From positions 102,756 through 166,755 of the forward strand of contig NZ_BNBS01000003.1 in NCBI RefSeq assembly GCF_014656075.1: DNA of 64,000 bases, given 5' to 3'. This document shows positions 25,530 to 34,283 of the stretch, in pieces. The notes beneath the pieces are model-generated. The model was not told the origin of the DNA. It made no database searches and worked only from the letters and a program-made list of their open reading frames with translations. This stretch comes from Streptomyces hydrogenans. GTDB lineage: Bacteria; Actinomycetota; Actinomycetes; Streptomycetales; Streptomycetaceae. The translations under genes and the position numbers were made by a program. Numbering within the stretch: the stretch's first letter is position 1; each line of letters starts with the position of its first letter.

Positions 25530-26963
25530 ATGGAGTGGTTCACCGCGCCCGAGCTGTGGATGGGCCGGACCGTCTTCCAGCGCGGCCTGGCGGTGCTGTA
25601 CTGCGTGGCCTTCCTGTCGGCCGCCCTCCAGTTCCGGGCGCTGATCGGCGAGCGCGGCATGCTCCCCGTACCGGCGTTCCTGCGGCGCACCACCCCGCGC
25701 CGCTCCCCCTCGCTCTTCCACTGGCGCTACTCGGACCGGCTCTTCGCGACGGTCGCCTGGTCGGGCGCCGCCCTCGCGGCGGCGCTCGCGGCCGGCGCGG
25801 GGGACGCGGTGCCGCTTCCGGTCGCCATGGCGGCGTGGCTGGTGCTGTGGGGCCTCTACCTGTCGATCGTGAACGTCGGGCAGACCTGGTACGCCTTCGG
25901 CTGGGAGTCGCTGCTCCTGGAGACCGGTTTCCTCGCGGTCTTCCTCGGCAACGACGACGTCGCCCCGCCCCTCCTGGTCCTCCTCCTGCTGCGCTGGCTG
26001 CTGTTCCGCGTCGAGTTCGGCGCCGGCCTCATCAAGATCCGCGGGGACGCCTGCTGGCGGAAGCTCACCTGCCTCTACCACCACCACGAGACCCAGCCGA
26101 TGCCCGGCCCGCTGAGCTGGTTCTTCCACCGGCTCCCGCGCCCCCTGCACCGCGTCGAGGCGGCCGCCAACCACGTGGTCCAGCTCGGCGTGCCCTTCCT
26201 CCTGTTCACCCCGCAGCCGGTGGCCTCGGTCGCGGCCGGACTGATGATCGCCACCCAGCTGTGGCTGGTCCTGTCCGGCAACTTCGCGTGGCTGAACTGG
26301 CTCACGATCGTCCTGGCCGCCTCGGCCCTCGACCTCTCCGCCCTCACCGGCGACCACCCCCGCCCCGACCCCCCGCTCTGGTACGTGGTCCCGGTCCTCG
26401 CGGTCACCGCCCTCGTCCTGGTCCGCAGCCACCGCCCGGTCCGCAACCTGCTCTCCCGCAACCAGGCCATGAACCGCTCCTACGACCCCTTCCACCTGGT
26501 CAACACGTACGGCGCCTTCGGCACGGTCGGCCGCGTCCGCGACGAGATCGTGGTGGAGGGCACCCGCGACGAGACGCCCGGCCCGGACACGGCCTGGCTC
26601 GCCTACGGCTTCAAGGGGAAGCCGGACGATCCGCACCGATGGCCCCGGCAGTACGCGCCGTGGCACTTGCGGCTCGACTGGCTGCTCTGGTTCGTGGCCC
26701 TCTCGCCGTCGTACGGCGCGCCGTGGTTCGACGGCTTCGTGCGGCGGCTGCTGGCGAACGACCGGGACCTGCTGAGGCTGCTCCGGCACAACCCGTTCCC
26801 GGACGCCCCTCCGACGTACGTCCGCTGCCGTCTGTACCGGTACCGCTTCACGACGTGGCGCGAGCTCCGGGACACCCACGACTGCTGGCACCGGACCTAC
26901 CTCCGGGACCTGACCCCACCGACACGGCTGCGCACCCCGCCCGCTTCCTCGCCCGCCTCCTGA
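25530..26963 (+). CDS. lipase maturation factor family protein
   Basis: 477 residues, polytopic membrane protein. Conserved LMF1-family blocks include SLFHWRYSDRLF, WYAFGWESLLLETGFLAVFLG, LLLRWLLFRVEFGAGLIKIRGDACWRKLTCLYHHHETQPMPGPLSW, SGNFAWLNWLTIVLA, LVNTYGAFGTVGRVRDEIVVEGT and the C-terminal WLLWFVALSPSYGAPWFDGFVRRLL. In animals LMF1 helps lipases fold in the ER; the bacterial role is undefined. It starts 22 bases after DUF1990 and is the last gene of the TetR-regulated unit. Confidence 0.88.
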   Translation: MEWFTAPELWMGRTVFQRGLAVLYCVAFLSAALQFRALIGERGMLPVPAFLRRTTPRRSPSLFHWRYSDRLFATVAWSGAALAAALAAGAGDAVPLPVAMAAWLVLWGLYLSIVNVGQTWYAFGWESLLLETGFLAVFLGNDDVAPPLLVLLLLRWLLFRVEFGAGLIKIRGDACWRKLTCLYHHHETQPMPGPLSWFFHRLPRPLHRVEAAANHVVQLGVPFLLFTPQPVASVAAGLMIATQLWLVLSGNFAWLNWLTIVLAASALDLSALTGDHPRPDPPLWYVVPVLAVTALVLVRSHRPVRNLLSRNQAMNRSYDPFHLVNTYGAFGTVGRVRDEIVVEGTRDETPGPDTAWLAYGFKGKPDDPHRWPRQYAPWHLRLDWLLWFVALSPSYGAPWFDGFVRRLLANDRDLLRLLRHNPFPDAPPTYVRCRLYRYRFTTWRELRDTHDCWHRTYLRDLTPPTRLRTPPASSPAS

Positions 26964-27099
26964 GCCCGGACGGCCTTCGCCCCGGAAGCGACCGGCGAGC
27001 TGACGGACTGCCCGGGCCCTCCTTGTCGGCGGGATGGGGGGTACCTACCGTGTGCCGTTTGGCCTTCCGGGCTCCTGACGACACGTGCGAGGTACCAGG

Positions 27100-28608
27100 A
27101 TGAGACGGGCAGTGCGCCGCCTGGCGGTGCTGTTTTCCGCGCTGTTGGCGGTGATGGCCATGACACCCGCGCAGGCCCAGGCGGTGGAGAGCCGGCCCGT
27201 GCCCGTGACGGCGAGCGACAAGTACGCGCTGCGGTCCGTGGGCGCCGGCAACCTCTACGTGTCGGTGGAGATCTCCAAGACCGGCAGCGGGGAGGCCATG
27301 CTGCGGGCGCGCACCTCCGCAGCGTCCCTCGCCGACCTGGGGTCGTGGGAGAAGTTCACGCTGCACACCGACGACAAGGGCGTGACCACCACCCTGCGTT
27401 CGGAGGCGAACGGCAACTACGTCACGACCGAGCGCGGCTACACGGGCGGCTACCAGAACCTGCTGCGTGCCCGCGGCACCACCTCCGGCGACTGGGAGAA
27501 GCTCCAGCTGGAGAAGCAGGCCGACGGCACGTACGCGCTGAAGGCCGCCACGAACGACGGCTACCGGTACGTGACCGCCGAGGTCCAGGACCCCGGCGCG
27601 GACGCGGGGCTGCTGCGCGCCCGCGGCACCTCCGTCGGCTCCTGGCAGAAGTTCCAGCTCGTCCACCTCGGCGAGGAGAACGCGAGCGACCTCGGAGGCC
27701 GCCCCGCCCCCGCCTCCCCCGCTCCGGCCGCCGACTTCCGGGTGATGTCGTGGAACGTCTGCGCCAACCACAACTCCGCCTGCGGCAACCACCGCGTGGA
27801 GGGCCCGTCCCTGGGCGCGCAGATCACCGGCCGGATGGGCACCGACGCGGAGGCGCGGACGTACCGCGCGGTCTTCCTCCAGGAGATGTGCGAGTCGCAC
27901 GCCAAGCGCATCGAGACCGCCCTGGAGGCGAAGACGGGCACCGGCTGGGACGTGCGCTTCGCGCCCATCAAGTTCACCGTCGACGGGTCCTCGCTGGAGG
28001 CCGCTCGGACCTGCGACAACGCCGGTTCGTCGGGCGCGTGGAAGGACCGGGGCTCCTACGGCATCGGGCTCGCCCTGCCGGACGCCAACGAGTGGTACCA
28101 CTCGTACGACCTGCCGTCCCCGCAGAACAGGACCGTCGACGGCGTCTGGCAGCGCATGGAGCAGCGGGCCGGCCTGTGCGCCGTCCTGCCGGCGCAGGCC
28201 CTGCAGTTCTGCACCGCCCACTTCAGCGCGGGCCTGCCGACGGACGACGCGGACGGCACCAAGCGGGCGGAGCAGGCCGCGGAGCTGCAGCGGATGGTCC
28301 GCTCGTACACCATGCCCGGCTACCGGACGATCTACGGCGGCGACTTCAACGCCGTCCCGCCGGACTCCGCCTCGCCGGACACCCCGAAGGACGTCCTGGC
28401 GTCCGCCTACGCGGCGGACGAGGAGTGCGACGAGGGCCTGTCGAGCACGCGGCCGCGTGACGGCCGGTCGACGAAGCCGCTGGCGACCCGCAGCATCAAG
28501 ATCGACTACCTGTTCGGGCCTCCGTCGGGCACCGTCGTGTCGTGTGCGGTGACGACGGACGCGGGCGAGTCGGACCACTATCCGATCACGGGCCGCTTCA
28601 GCTTCTGA
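27100..28608 (+). CDS. secreted endonuclease/exonuclease/phosphatase-family enzyme with beta-trefoil-like N-terminal domain
   Basis: 502 residues from ATG with GAGG upstream. The signal peptide is LAVLFSALLAVMAMTPAQAQA. Residues about 40-200 are repeats of a fascin/beta-trefoil-like fold (LRSVGAGNLYVSVEIS, LRSEANGNYVTTERG, LKAATNDGYRYVTAE). The catalytic DNase I-like part begins FRVMSWNVCANHN. It has the Glu in VFLQEMCESHAKR, GGDFNAVPP, IKIDYLFGPP and SDHYPITGRF, all expected metal and general acid/base positions. Substrate could be nucleic acid, a phospholipid headgroup or inositol phosphate. Cysteines in the catalytic domain suggest disulfides. A strong terminator follows. Confidence 0.85.
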   Translation: MRRAVRRLAVLFSALLAVMAMTPAQAQAVESRPVPVTASDKYALRSVGAGNLYVSVEISKTGSGEAMLRARTSAASLADLGSWEKFTLHTDDKGVTTTLRSEANGNYVTTERGYTGGYQNLLRARGTTSGDWEKLQLEKQADGTYALKAATNDGYRYVTAEVQDPGADAGLLRARGTSVGSWQKFQLVHLGEENASDLGGRPAPASPAPAADFRVMSWNVCANHNSACGNHRVEGPSLGAQITGRMGTDAEARTYRAVFLQEMCESHAKRIETALEAKTGTGWDVRFAPIKFTVDGSSLEAARTCDNAGSSGAWKDRGSYGIGLALPDANEWYHSYDLPSPQNRTVDGVWQRMEQRAGLCAVLPAQALQFCTAHFSAGLPTDDADGTKRAEQAAELQRMVRSYTMPGYRTIYGGDFNAVPPDSASPDTPKDVLASAYAADEECDEGLSSTRPRDGRSTKPLATRSIKIDYLFGPPSGTVVSCAVTTDAGESDHYPITGRFSF

Positions 28609-28626
28609 GCGGCGGACCGGACACGG

Positions 28627-28659
28627 CGGTGCCCCCGGCCGGGAGGGCCGGGGGCACCG
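28627..28659 (+). terminator. hairpin terminator after the secreted EEP-family gene
   Basis: 14-bp stem cggtgcccccggcc (28627-28640) pairing with 28646-28659, loop gggag, 18 bases after the stop codon. Confidence 0.8.
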
Positions 28660-28715
28660 GGGTCGTACGGGCCGTCGTCGTGCGGCCCGGGCGACGCCTC
28701 GCGTGGGGGCAGCGG

Positions 28716-28886
28716 TCAGTCGATGCCCGGCAGGATGTGGGGCTCCGCGAGGTCGTCCTCGTAGCCCGCGAGGCGGATCGGGGCCGAGCGGGCCCAGACT
28801 TCGAGGCTGCCCAGCTCGCCGTTGCGCCGCTGCCGTTCGGAGGGTTCCGACGGTCGGGGTTCCTGCTTCGTCAGTTCGGGTGTCAC
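28716..28886 (-). CDS. 56-residue small protein, unknown
   Basis: Starts at GTG 28886 with AAAGGAG seven bases upstream and ends with TGA at 28716-28718. The peptide begins VTPELTKQEPRPSEPSERQ and has the central EVWARSAPIRLAGYEDD. It ends LAEPHILPGID with a strongly ordered, low-degeneracy look. No cysteine, membrane helix or known domain is present. The size, charged N-terminal half and distinct C-terminal half resemble a modified-peptide precursor or a conserved small protein, but no maturase gene is adjacent. Codon third positions follow the genome pattern. It sits alone between the EEP-family terminator and the SDR operon terminator. Confidence 0.6.
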   Translation of the reverse strand: MTPELTKQEPRPSEPSERQRRNGELGSLEVWARSAPIRLAGYEDDLAEPHILPGID

Positions 28887-29111
28887 CGCGCACTCCTTTG
28901 TGTCGCGTCAGATGGGGGCATGGGGCCGGTTCGGTCGCGGTGGCGCCGTTCTGGGGCGGGACCGCGGCCGAGGTGAGTGGCCAGTCCCCTGGAAGGCCGT
29001 GGAGCGGTGTGTCGCTCCGGTGGCCGTCCGTGGGCATCAGAGTAACCAAATGAGCGCGCCCGCGCTCTACCGGGCTCCAAAGTGTGACGCGTTCGGGTGA
29101 CGAAGACCGAA

Positions 29112-29142
29112 AGAGCGCCCTTCCGGAGGGGAAGGGCGCTCT
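29112..29142 (-). terminator. hairpin terminator after the SDR gene
   Basis: 13-bp stem agagcgcccttcc (29112-29124) with ggaagggcgctct (29130-29142), loop ggagg, located 37 bases beyond the stop of the minus-strand SDR gene. Confidence 0.75.
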
Positions 29143-29178
29143 CTCGCGGTGCGTGCGCGGCGGGGGTGAACCCGCGGG

Positions 29179-30654
29179 CTACCACTTGCCGGGGGCGTAG
29201 TCCTTCATGAAGACGCCGTACAGGTCCTCGCCGGCCTCGCCGCGGACCACCGGGTCGTAGACGCGGGCGGCGCCGTCGACCAGGTCGAGCGGGGCGTGGA
29301 AACCCGCCTCGGCGAGGCGCAGCTTCTCGAAGTGCGGACGCTCGTCGGTGATCCAGCCGGTGTCGACCGAGGTCATGAGGATCTTGTCGGCCTCGAACAT
29401 CTCCTGGGCGCTGGTCCGGGTCACCATGTTCATGGCGGCCTTCGCGGCGTTGGTGTTCGGGTGCCCGGCGCCCTTGTAGCCGCGCGAGAAGACGCCCTCC
29501 ATGGCGGAGACGTTCACGACGTACGCCCGGCCGCTCGCCGCCTTGGCGGCCGCTTCGGCCATCGACGGGCGCAGCGCGCTGATCAGGATGAACGGCGAGG
29601 TGTAGTTGCAGAGCTGGGTCTCCAGGAGCTCCACCGGGGAGATCTGGTCGATGGTCTGCACCCAGGTGTTGGAGTCCACCACGTCCGGCAGCAGACCGCC
29701 GGCGTCGATCGCCGTGCCCGCCGTGTACTGCTCCAGGCTCGCGTTGCCCGCGACCAGGGCGAGGTCGGCGACCTTCTGGGCGTCGAGGCCGCTGGTGCCG
29801 ACGGGCAGCGCGGCCAGGCCGTCGACGGCACCGGAGTTGAAGGCGCCGATGACGTGGTGGGCGGGCAGCTCGCCGGCGGGCAGCGGAGCCGTCTCGCCGT
29901 CGACCAGGGCCGCGTACGCGGAGGGCAGCCGGCGCACGGTCTGCGTCGCGTTGTTGATCAGGATGTCGAGCGGGCCCGCCGCGGTGACCTGCTCGGCGAG
30001 GGCCACGGCCTGCGCCGGGTCGCGCAGGTCGATGCCGACGACCTCCAGGCGGTGGATCCACTCCGCGGAGTCCTCCATCGCCTTGAAGCGGCGGATGGCG
30101 TCCTTGGGGAAGCGGGTGGTGATCGTGGTGTGCGCGCCGTCGCGGAGCAGCCGCAGCGCGATGTACATGCCGATCTTGGCCCGGCCGCCGGTGAGCAGGG
30201 CGCGCTTGCCGGTGAGGTCGGCGCGGACGTCCCGCTTGGAGCGGTTGAGGGCCGCGCAGTCCTGGCAGAGCTGGTGGTAGAAGTAGTCGACCTCGACGTA
30301 CCGGGTCTTGCAGGTGTAGCAGGACCGGGGGCGCTGGAGTATGCCCGCGATCCGACCGGCCTCGGTGACGGAGGAGGGCAGGATGCCCTCGGTCTCGTCG
30401 TCGATGCGCTGGGCGGAGCCGGTCGCGGTGGCCTCGGTGACCGCCCGGTCGTGGGCGGTCTTGGCGGCCCGGCGGTCCTGGCGGCGGCGCTGCTTGACCG
30501 TGCGGTAGATGCCGGCGGTGGCACGGCGGACGGCGATCGCGTCCGGGTGGTCGACGTCGATCTTGTCGAGCTCGTCGAGCACGCTCAGGCAGACGGCCAG
30601 GCGCTCGGGGTCGATGCCCGGCCCGTACTCCTGGGTTTCTTCAGTCACCGTCAT
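29179..30654 (-). CDS. SDR-family oxidoreductase with N-terminal Cys4 zinc-finger-like segment
   Basis: 491 residues from ATG (MTVTEETQEYGPG) with GAAGG upstream. The first about 160 residues are a helical, charged region containing a Cys4 cluster (CYTCKTRYVEVDYF then QLCQDCA). A Rossmann domain follows with ALLTGGRAKIGMYIALRLL (nucleotide-binding Gly motif), LDILINNATQTVRRL (NNA motif) and the YxxxK-like region GVFSRGYKGAGHPNTNAAKAAMNM. The C-terminus is GVFMKDYAPGKW. The fusion of a metal-binding Cys4 region to an SDR is unusual, but the layout recurs in Streptomyces from memory. Substrate unknown. Confidence 0.8.
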   Translation of the reverse strand: MTVTEETQEYGPGIDPERLAVCLSVLDELDKIDVDHPDAIAVRRATAGIYRTVKQRRRQDRRAAKTAHDRAVTEATATGSAQRIDDETEGILPSSVTEAGRIAGILQRPRSCYTCKTRYVEVDYFYHQLCQDCAALNRSKRDVRADLTGKRALLTGGRAKIGMYIALRLLRDGAHTTITTRFPKDAIRRFKAMEDSAEWIHRLEVVGIDLRDPAQAVALAEQVTAAGPLDILINNATQTVRRLPSAYAALVDGETAPLPAGELPAHHVIGAFNSGAVDGLAALPVGTSGLDAQKVADLALVAGNASLEQYTAGTAIDAGGLLPDVVDSNTWVQTIDQISPVELLETQLCNYTSPFILISALRPSMAEAAAKAASGRAYVVNVSAMEGVFSRGYKGAGHPNTNAAKAAMNMVTRTSAQEMFEADKILMTSVDTGWITDERPHFEKLRLAEAGFHAPLDLVDGAARVYDPVVRGEAGEDLYGVFMKDYAPGKW

Positions 30655-30721
30655 GGCCTTCGTCGTTCCTCGATCGCTCGCGGGCGGGCGCGCTGCCGCC
30701 GGGGGTCGTGAAGAAGCAACT

Positions 30722-31480
30722 TTACGGAGCCGGGGCCCGCCGCTCCAAACCCGTTCCCGGGGCGTGGTCGAACACACAGTCGCCGCACAGGCCTCCGGAG
30801 GGGCAGCGGTAGTAGAGACAGCAGCTGGTGCGCCGCAGGGCGGGGCCGCGGACGGTGCCCGCGAGGTCCGGGTGGTCGAAGAGGCCCCGGACGAGGGCGG
30901 CGGCCCGCTCGGCGGCGTCGGGACGGTCGTGGGCCCGGGCCCAGCGGGTCAGCTCGCGCAGGGCCCCGGCGAGGGCCGACCCGGCGTTGCCCCAGAGCAG
31001 CCGGGGCGAGATCCGCCCGTCCCGGGCGAAGGCCGCGTGCAGCGGGACGAGGTGCGCCTCCTGGACGGTCTCGCGGAGCGCGGCGACCGTGGCGGGGCGG
31101 CCGGCGTCGCCGCCCCACCACAGGTCGTCGGGGGCGGAGAGGGCCGGGTCCCAGTGCAGCTCGGCGGGGTCGAGCGTGGGGACGCGACCGTGCAGGGCGG
31201 CGGGGCCGAGCGCCGTCGACCAGAGCCGGGCGGCGAGTCCGAGGTGGGCGACGGAGGCGCCGACGCGCCGCTCGGGCGCGCCGAGCCGGGCGGCGACCCG
31301 GTCCACGCGCGCGTGGAGGGGTGCGTCGCCCTCGGCTCCTCCCCGGTACAGCAGGGCCAGGGGACGGTGGTCGCCGCCGCCGGGCGGCGGGGCGGTCCGC
31401 AGGGCGAAGAAGCCGCCGACGCCGGACGCGGCACCCGTCTCGGGATCCACCGGTTCCCCCTCGGTCTCCCCCGCCGGCAC
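30722..31480 (-). CDS. (2Fe-2S)-binding protein, FhuF-C-terminal type
   Basis: 252 residues from a probable GTG at 31480. The C-terminus has the FhuF-like iron-sulfur motif: RRTSCCLYYRCPSGGLCGDCVF, with the CC...C...C pattern that ligates the cluster. The N-terminal part contains LGLAARLWSTALGPAALHG and LLWGNAGSALAGALREL. Relatives are cytoplasmic ferric-siderophore reductases. No siderophore transport genes are adjacent, so the physiological substrate is open. The start is uncertain. Confidence 0.8.
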   Translation of the reverse strand: MPAGETEGEPVDPETGAASGVGGFFALRTAPPPGGGDHRPLALLYRGGAEGDAPLHARVDRVAARLGAPERRVGASVAHLGLAARLWSTALGPAALHGRVPTLDPAELHWDPALSAPDDLWWGGDAGRPATVAALRETVQEAHLVPLHAAFARDGRISPRLLWGNAGSALAGALRELTRWARAHDRPDAAERAAALVRGLFDHPDLAGTVRGPALRRTSCCLYYRCPSGGLCGDCVFDHAPGTGLERRAPAP

Positions 31481-31529
31481 GGCCCGGCGGTGCGGGGTTC
31501 ACCGTATCCCGCCCCCGCACGGGGATCTT

Positions 31530-31548
31530 CCGGTCCAAAGTGGACCGG
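31530..31548. promoter_or_regulatory. 19-bp palindrome in divergent promoter region
   Basis: ccggtcca-aag-tggaccgg (31530-31548), perfect 8-base arms with a three-base centre. It lies between the divergent 2Fe-2S protein (start 31480) and DMT transporter (start 31779) genes, where a regulator could act on either. The rest of this 298-bp gap shows nothing else clear. Confidence 0.4.
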
Positions 31549-31778
31549 CCGGGGTGGCGACTGGCTCGGGTTCTGGATCACCGCCCGGCCGGCGGGACCG
31601 TACCGGGGTCGTACCGGTACCGCTTCACGCGACCGTTTCACCCCCTTTCCCCCCGCTCTGACCTGCGGTGGCGTACGCCTCCGGGTGTACGGAACGGCCG
31701 CGTACTGCGTCGGCGGTACCGGTGAATGCCTTCCCTGGTCTGACGACGGGAACGGCCGGGAGAGCGATCGTGGAGGGT

Positions 31779-32882
31779 ATGAGTCCCCTCCTGCTGTCCG
31801 TCGTCCTCTCGCTGGTCTCCGCGGTCGCCTACGCGGGCGCGGCCATCGTGCAGGAACGGGTCGCCGCGGCCGCCACCGGTCCGACCTACGCGCCGCTGCG
31901 CAATCCGGTCTGGTGGGGCGCCGTGCTGCTCAACGGGCTGGGCGCGACCCTGCACGTGGTCGCCCTCGCCTACGGGCCGCTCAGCGTGGTGCAGCCGCTG
32001 GGCGCGCTCACCATCGTCTTCGCGCTGCCGATGGCCGCGCTGTTCGTGCGGCGCCCGGCGGGGCGGCGGGCCTGGCACGGCGCGCTGATGGCGACCGCCG
32101 GGCTCGCCGGTCTGCTCAGCGTGACCAACGGCAGCGAGGGCCGCACCCCCGACGCCGGGGAGCGCTGGCTGCTGGCCGGCGCCACCTTCGCGGCGGTGGC
32201 GGCGCTGTTCGTGCTGGCCCGGCTCGCCGGACGGACCGCGCTGCGCGGGGTGGCGCTGGCCGCCGCGGCGGGCGTGGCCTTCGGGGTGGCGTCGGTCTTC
32301 ACCAAGGCCGTCGCGGAGGAGTGGACGGCGGACGCGCCGCTCGCCGAGTGGGGCTCCGCGCTCGTCCTGTCGGCCCTGGCCGTCACGGGCCTGCTGCTCT
32401 CCCAGGCGTCCTACCGGGGAGCCGGCCTCGCCGCCCCGCTCGCCACGGTCACCGTCGTCAACCCCGTGGTGGCCGCCACCGTCGGCCTCACCCTCTTCGG
32501 CGAGGGCTTCCGGTACGGGGCGGCCGGCACGGTGGCGGCGCTGGTCTGCGGCGCGGTCGCGGCGGGCGGCCTCGTCGAGCTGACCCTGGACCGCCTGGCC
32601 CGCGGCGGCGGGAACGGGCCGGGCGCGGCCGGTCCAGGCGCGGGCGGCGCGGGCTCGGACGGGTCCTCGGCGTCGGGCGGGGCGGCGGGCACGGACGGCT
32701 CGGTGCGATCAGACGGGCGGATGGCGTCGGGCGGACGGACGGGAGCGGGTGGACGGACGGGATCAGATGGAGACGCCGCGCGCCCTGAGGTAGGCGAGGG
32801 GGTCGATGTCGGAGCCGTACCCGGGACCCGTGCGCACCTCGAAGTGGAGGTGGGGTCCCGAGCTGTTGCCGGTCGATCCTGA
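31779..32882 (+). CDS. DMT-superfamily (EamA-like) transporter
   Basis: 367 residues from ATG, GGAGGG immediately upstream. About nine to ten membrane helices fill residues 1-270, including LLLSVVLSLVSAVAYAGAAIVQERVAA, VVALAYGPLSVVQPLGALTIVFALPMAALFV and ATVTVVNPVVAATVGLTLFGEGFRYG. The last is the typical EamA signature. The substrate is unknown. The final about 90 residues are Gly/Ser/Asp-rich and not membrane-embedded, and the last 40 codons run antisense through the end of the cell-wall hydrolase gene. This suggests the original stop codon was lost or the genes always overlapped. Confidence 0.82.
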   Translation: MSPLLLSVVLSLVSAVAYAGAAIVQERVAAAATGPTYAPLRNPVWWGAVLLNGLGATLHVVALAYGPLSVVQPLGALTIVFALPMAALFVRRPAGRRAWHGALMATAGLAGLLSVTNGSEGRTPDAGERWLLAGATFAAVAALFVLARLAGRTALRGVALAAAAGVAFGVASVFTKAVAEEWTADAPLAEWGSALVLSALAVTGLLLSQASYRGAGLAAPLATVTVVNPVVAATVGLTLFGEGFRYGAAGTVAALVCGAVAAGGLVELTLDRLARGGGNGPGAAGPGAGGAGSDGSSASGGAAGTDGSVRSDGRMASGGRTGAGGRTGSDGDAARPEVGEGVDVGAVPGTRAHLEVEVGSRAVAGRS

Positions 32883-34181
32883 GCGCCCGATGCGCTGGCC
32901 GCCGGTGACCCGCTGTCCCTCGCGGACGGAGACGGCGGAGAGGTGGGCGTACTGGCTGTAGCGGCCGTCGTCGTGGCGGACGACGATCTGGTAGCCGTAC
33001 GCGCCGCCCCACCCGGCGGAGACGATCTTCCCGTCGGAGACGGCCTTCACGGTGGTGCCGGTGGGCACGGGGAAGTCGACGCCCGTGTGGTAGCCGCTGG
33101 ACCAGGAGGAGCCGGGCTTGCCGTAGCGGGTGCCGATCTCGGCGGAGACGGGCGCCGAGTAGCGGTCCTCGCGGGGCGCGGCGGGCTTCGGCTTGCTCTG
33201 GGGCTTCGGCTGCGGCTTGGGCTGGGGCTTGCTCGCCTGCTGCGGCTTCGGGGTCGACGGCTTGGGCTTGCTCTGGGGCTTGGCCGGTGCCGTCTGCTGG
33301 GGCTTCTGCGCGGCCTTGACCGGAGGCTTCTGCGCCGTCTTGACCGGGGGCTTCGCCGAGGGGGTGCGGTCGGCGGCGGGCCGTACGGCCGGGGGCTTCG
33401 TGGCGGGGGCCTGGGTCGCCGGGGGCTTCGCGGCGGGAGGCCGGACGGTCGGCGGCTTCGGGGACGCGGACGGCTCGGCGGCGGGCGGCGCGGGGGTCGC
33501 CGGGCGGGCGCTCGGCGGGGCGGCGATCCTGAGGGTGAGGCGCTGGCCGGGCAGGATCAGGTCGGGGTCGTCGCCGACGACCTTGCGGTTGATCTCGTAC
33601 AGGCGCTGCCAGCCGCCGCGGACCCGCTCGTCGCGGGCGATCTCGGAGAGCGAGTCGCCGGGCGTGACGGTGTACATCTCGCGGATGGTCGGCACGGTCG
33701 TCGGACCGGGCTTCGCCTGCGGTTCCCGCGGTAAGGCGCGCTGCGTGGGCAGGGCGGCGGGCCGTACGTCGTTCCCGCCGCCGGAGGCGTCCGGCGCGGG
33801 CCCGCCGCGGGCGAGTCCGGCGCTGCTGCCGCAGGCGGGCCAGGCGCCGGGCCCCTGGCCCTTGAGGACCCGCTCGGCGACCGCGATCTGCTGGTCCTTG
33901 GAGGCCAGGTCGGCGCGGGGCGCGAACTCACGGCCGCCGTAGGCGACCCAGGTGGACTGGCTGAACTGAAGGCCGCCGAAGTAGCCGTTCCCGGTGTTGA
34001 TGCGCCAGTTGGAGGAGGACTCGCACTTCGCGACCTTCTCCCACACGTCGAGCGAGGCCGCCTGGGCGGCTCCCGCGCCGATGAGGGGCAGCGCGAGGCC
34101 GGCCCCTCCGGCGGTGACGGTGAGCGAGGCGCGGTTGATCCGGCTCGGCTGGTGGCGGCGGTGACGTCCGCGTACGGCCAT
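32763..34181 (-). CDS. secreted cell-wall hydrolase: Rpf-like transglycosylase, LysM and M23 peptidase
   Basis: 472 residues from ATG with AAGGGGGG upstream. After a signal region (LTVTAGGAGLALPLIGAGAAQA), residues about 42-115 form a resuscitation-promoting-factor-like lysozyme domain (VWEKVAKCESSSNWRINTGNGYFGGLQFSQSTWVAYGG). A LysM domain follows (YTVTPGDSLSEIARDERVRGGWQRLYEINR, about 172-220). Then come a 130-residue Pro/Lys/Gln/Ala linker and an M23 zinc peptidase with HTGVDFPVPTG (H and D ligands) and SGPHLHFEVRTG (HxH, about residue 444). It should cut both glycan strands and peptide stems during growth or spore germination. The 3' end overlaps the DMT gene by 120 bp. Confidence 0.9.
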   Translation of the reverse strand: MAVRGRHRRHQPSRINRASLTVTAGGAGLALPLIGAGAAQAASLDVWEKVAKCESSSNWRINTGNGYFGGLQFSQSTWVAYGGREFAPRADLASKDQQIAVAERVLKGQGPGAWPACGSSAGLARGGPAPDASGGGNDVRPAALPTQRALPREPQAKPGPTTVPTIREMYTVTPGDSLSEIARDERVRGGWQRLYEINRKVVGDDPDLILPGQRLTLRIAAPPSARPATPAPPAAEPSASPKPPTVRPPAAKPPATQAPATKPPAVRPAADRTPSAKPPVKTAQKPPVKAAQKPQQTAPAKPQSKPKPSTPKPQQASKPQPKPQPKPQSKPKPAAPREDRYSAPVSAEIGTRYGKPGSSWSSGYHTGVDFPVPTGTTVKAVSDGKIVSAGWGGAYGYQIVVRHDDGRYSQYAHLSAVSVREGQRVTGGQRIGRSGSTGNSSGPHLHFEVRTGPGYGSDIDPLAYLRARGVSI

Positions 34182-34283
34182 GGGCCCCCCTTGAACACAG
34201 CGACAGCGGTCCAAGTTACGGGGGTCGCACGCTGTGTGACAAGCCGGATGCGGAAGTCCGCCACGAAGGCGGACTCCCCTACG

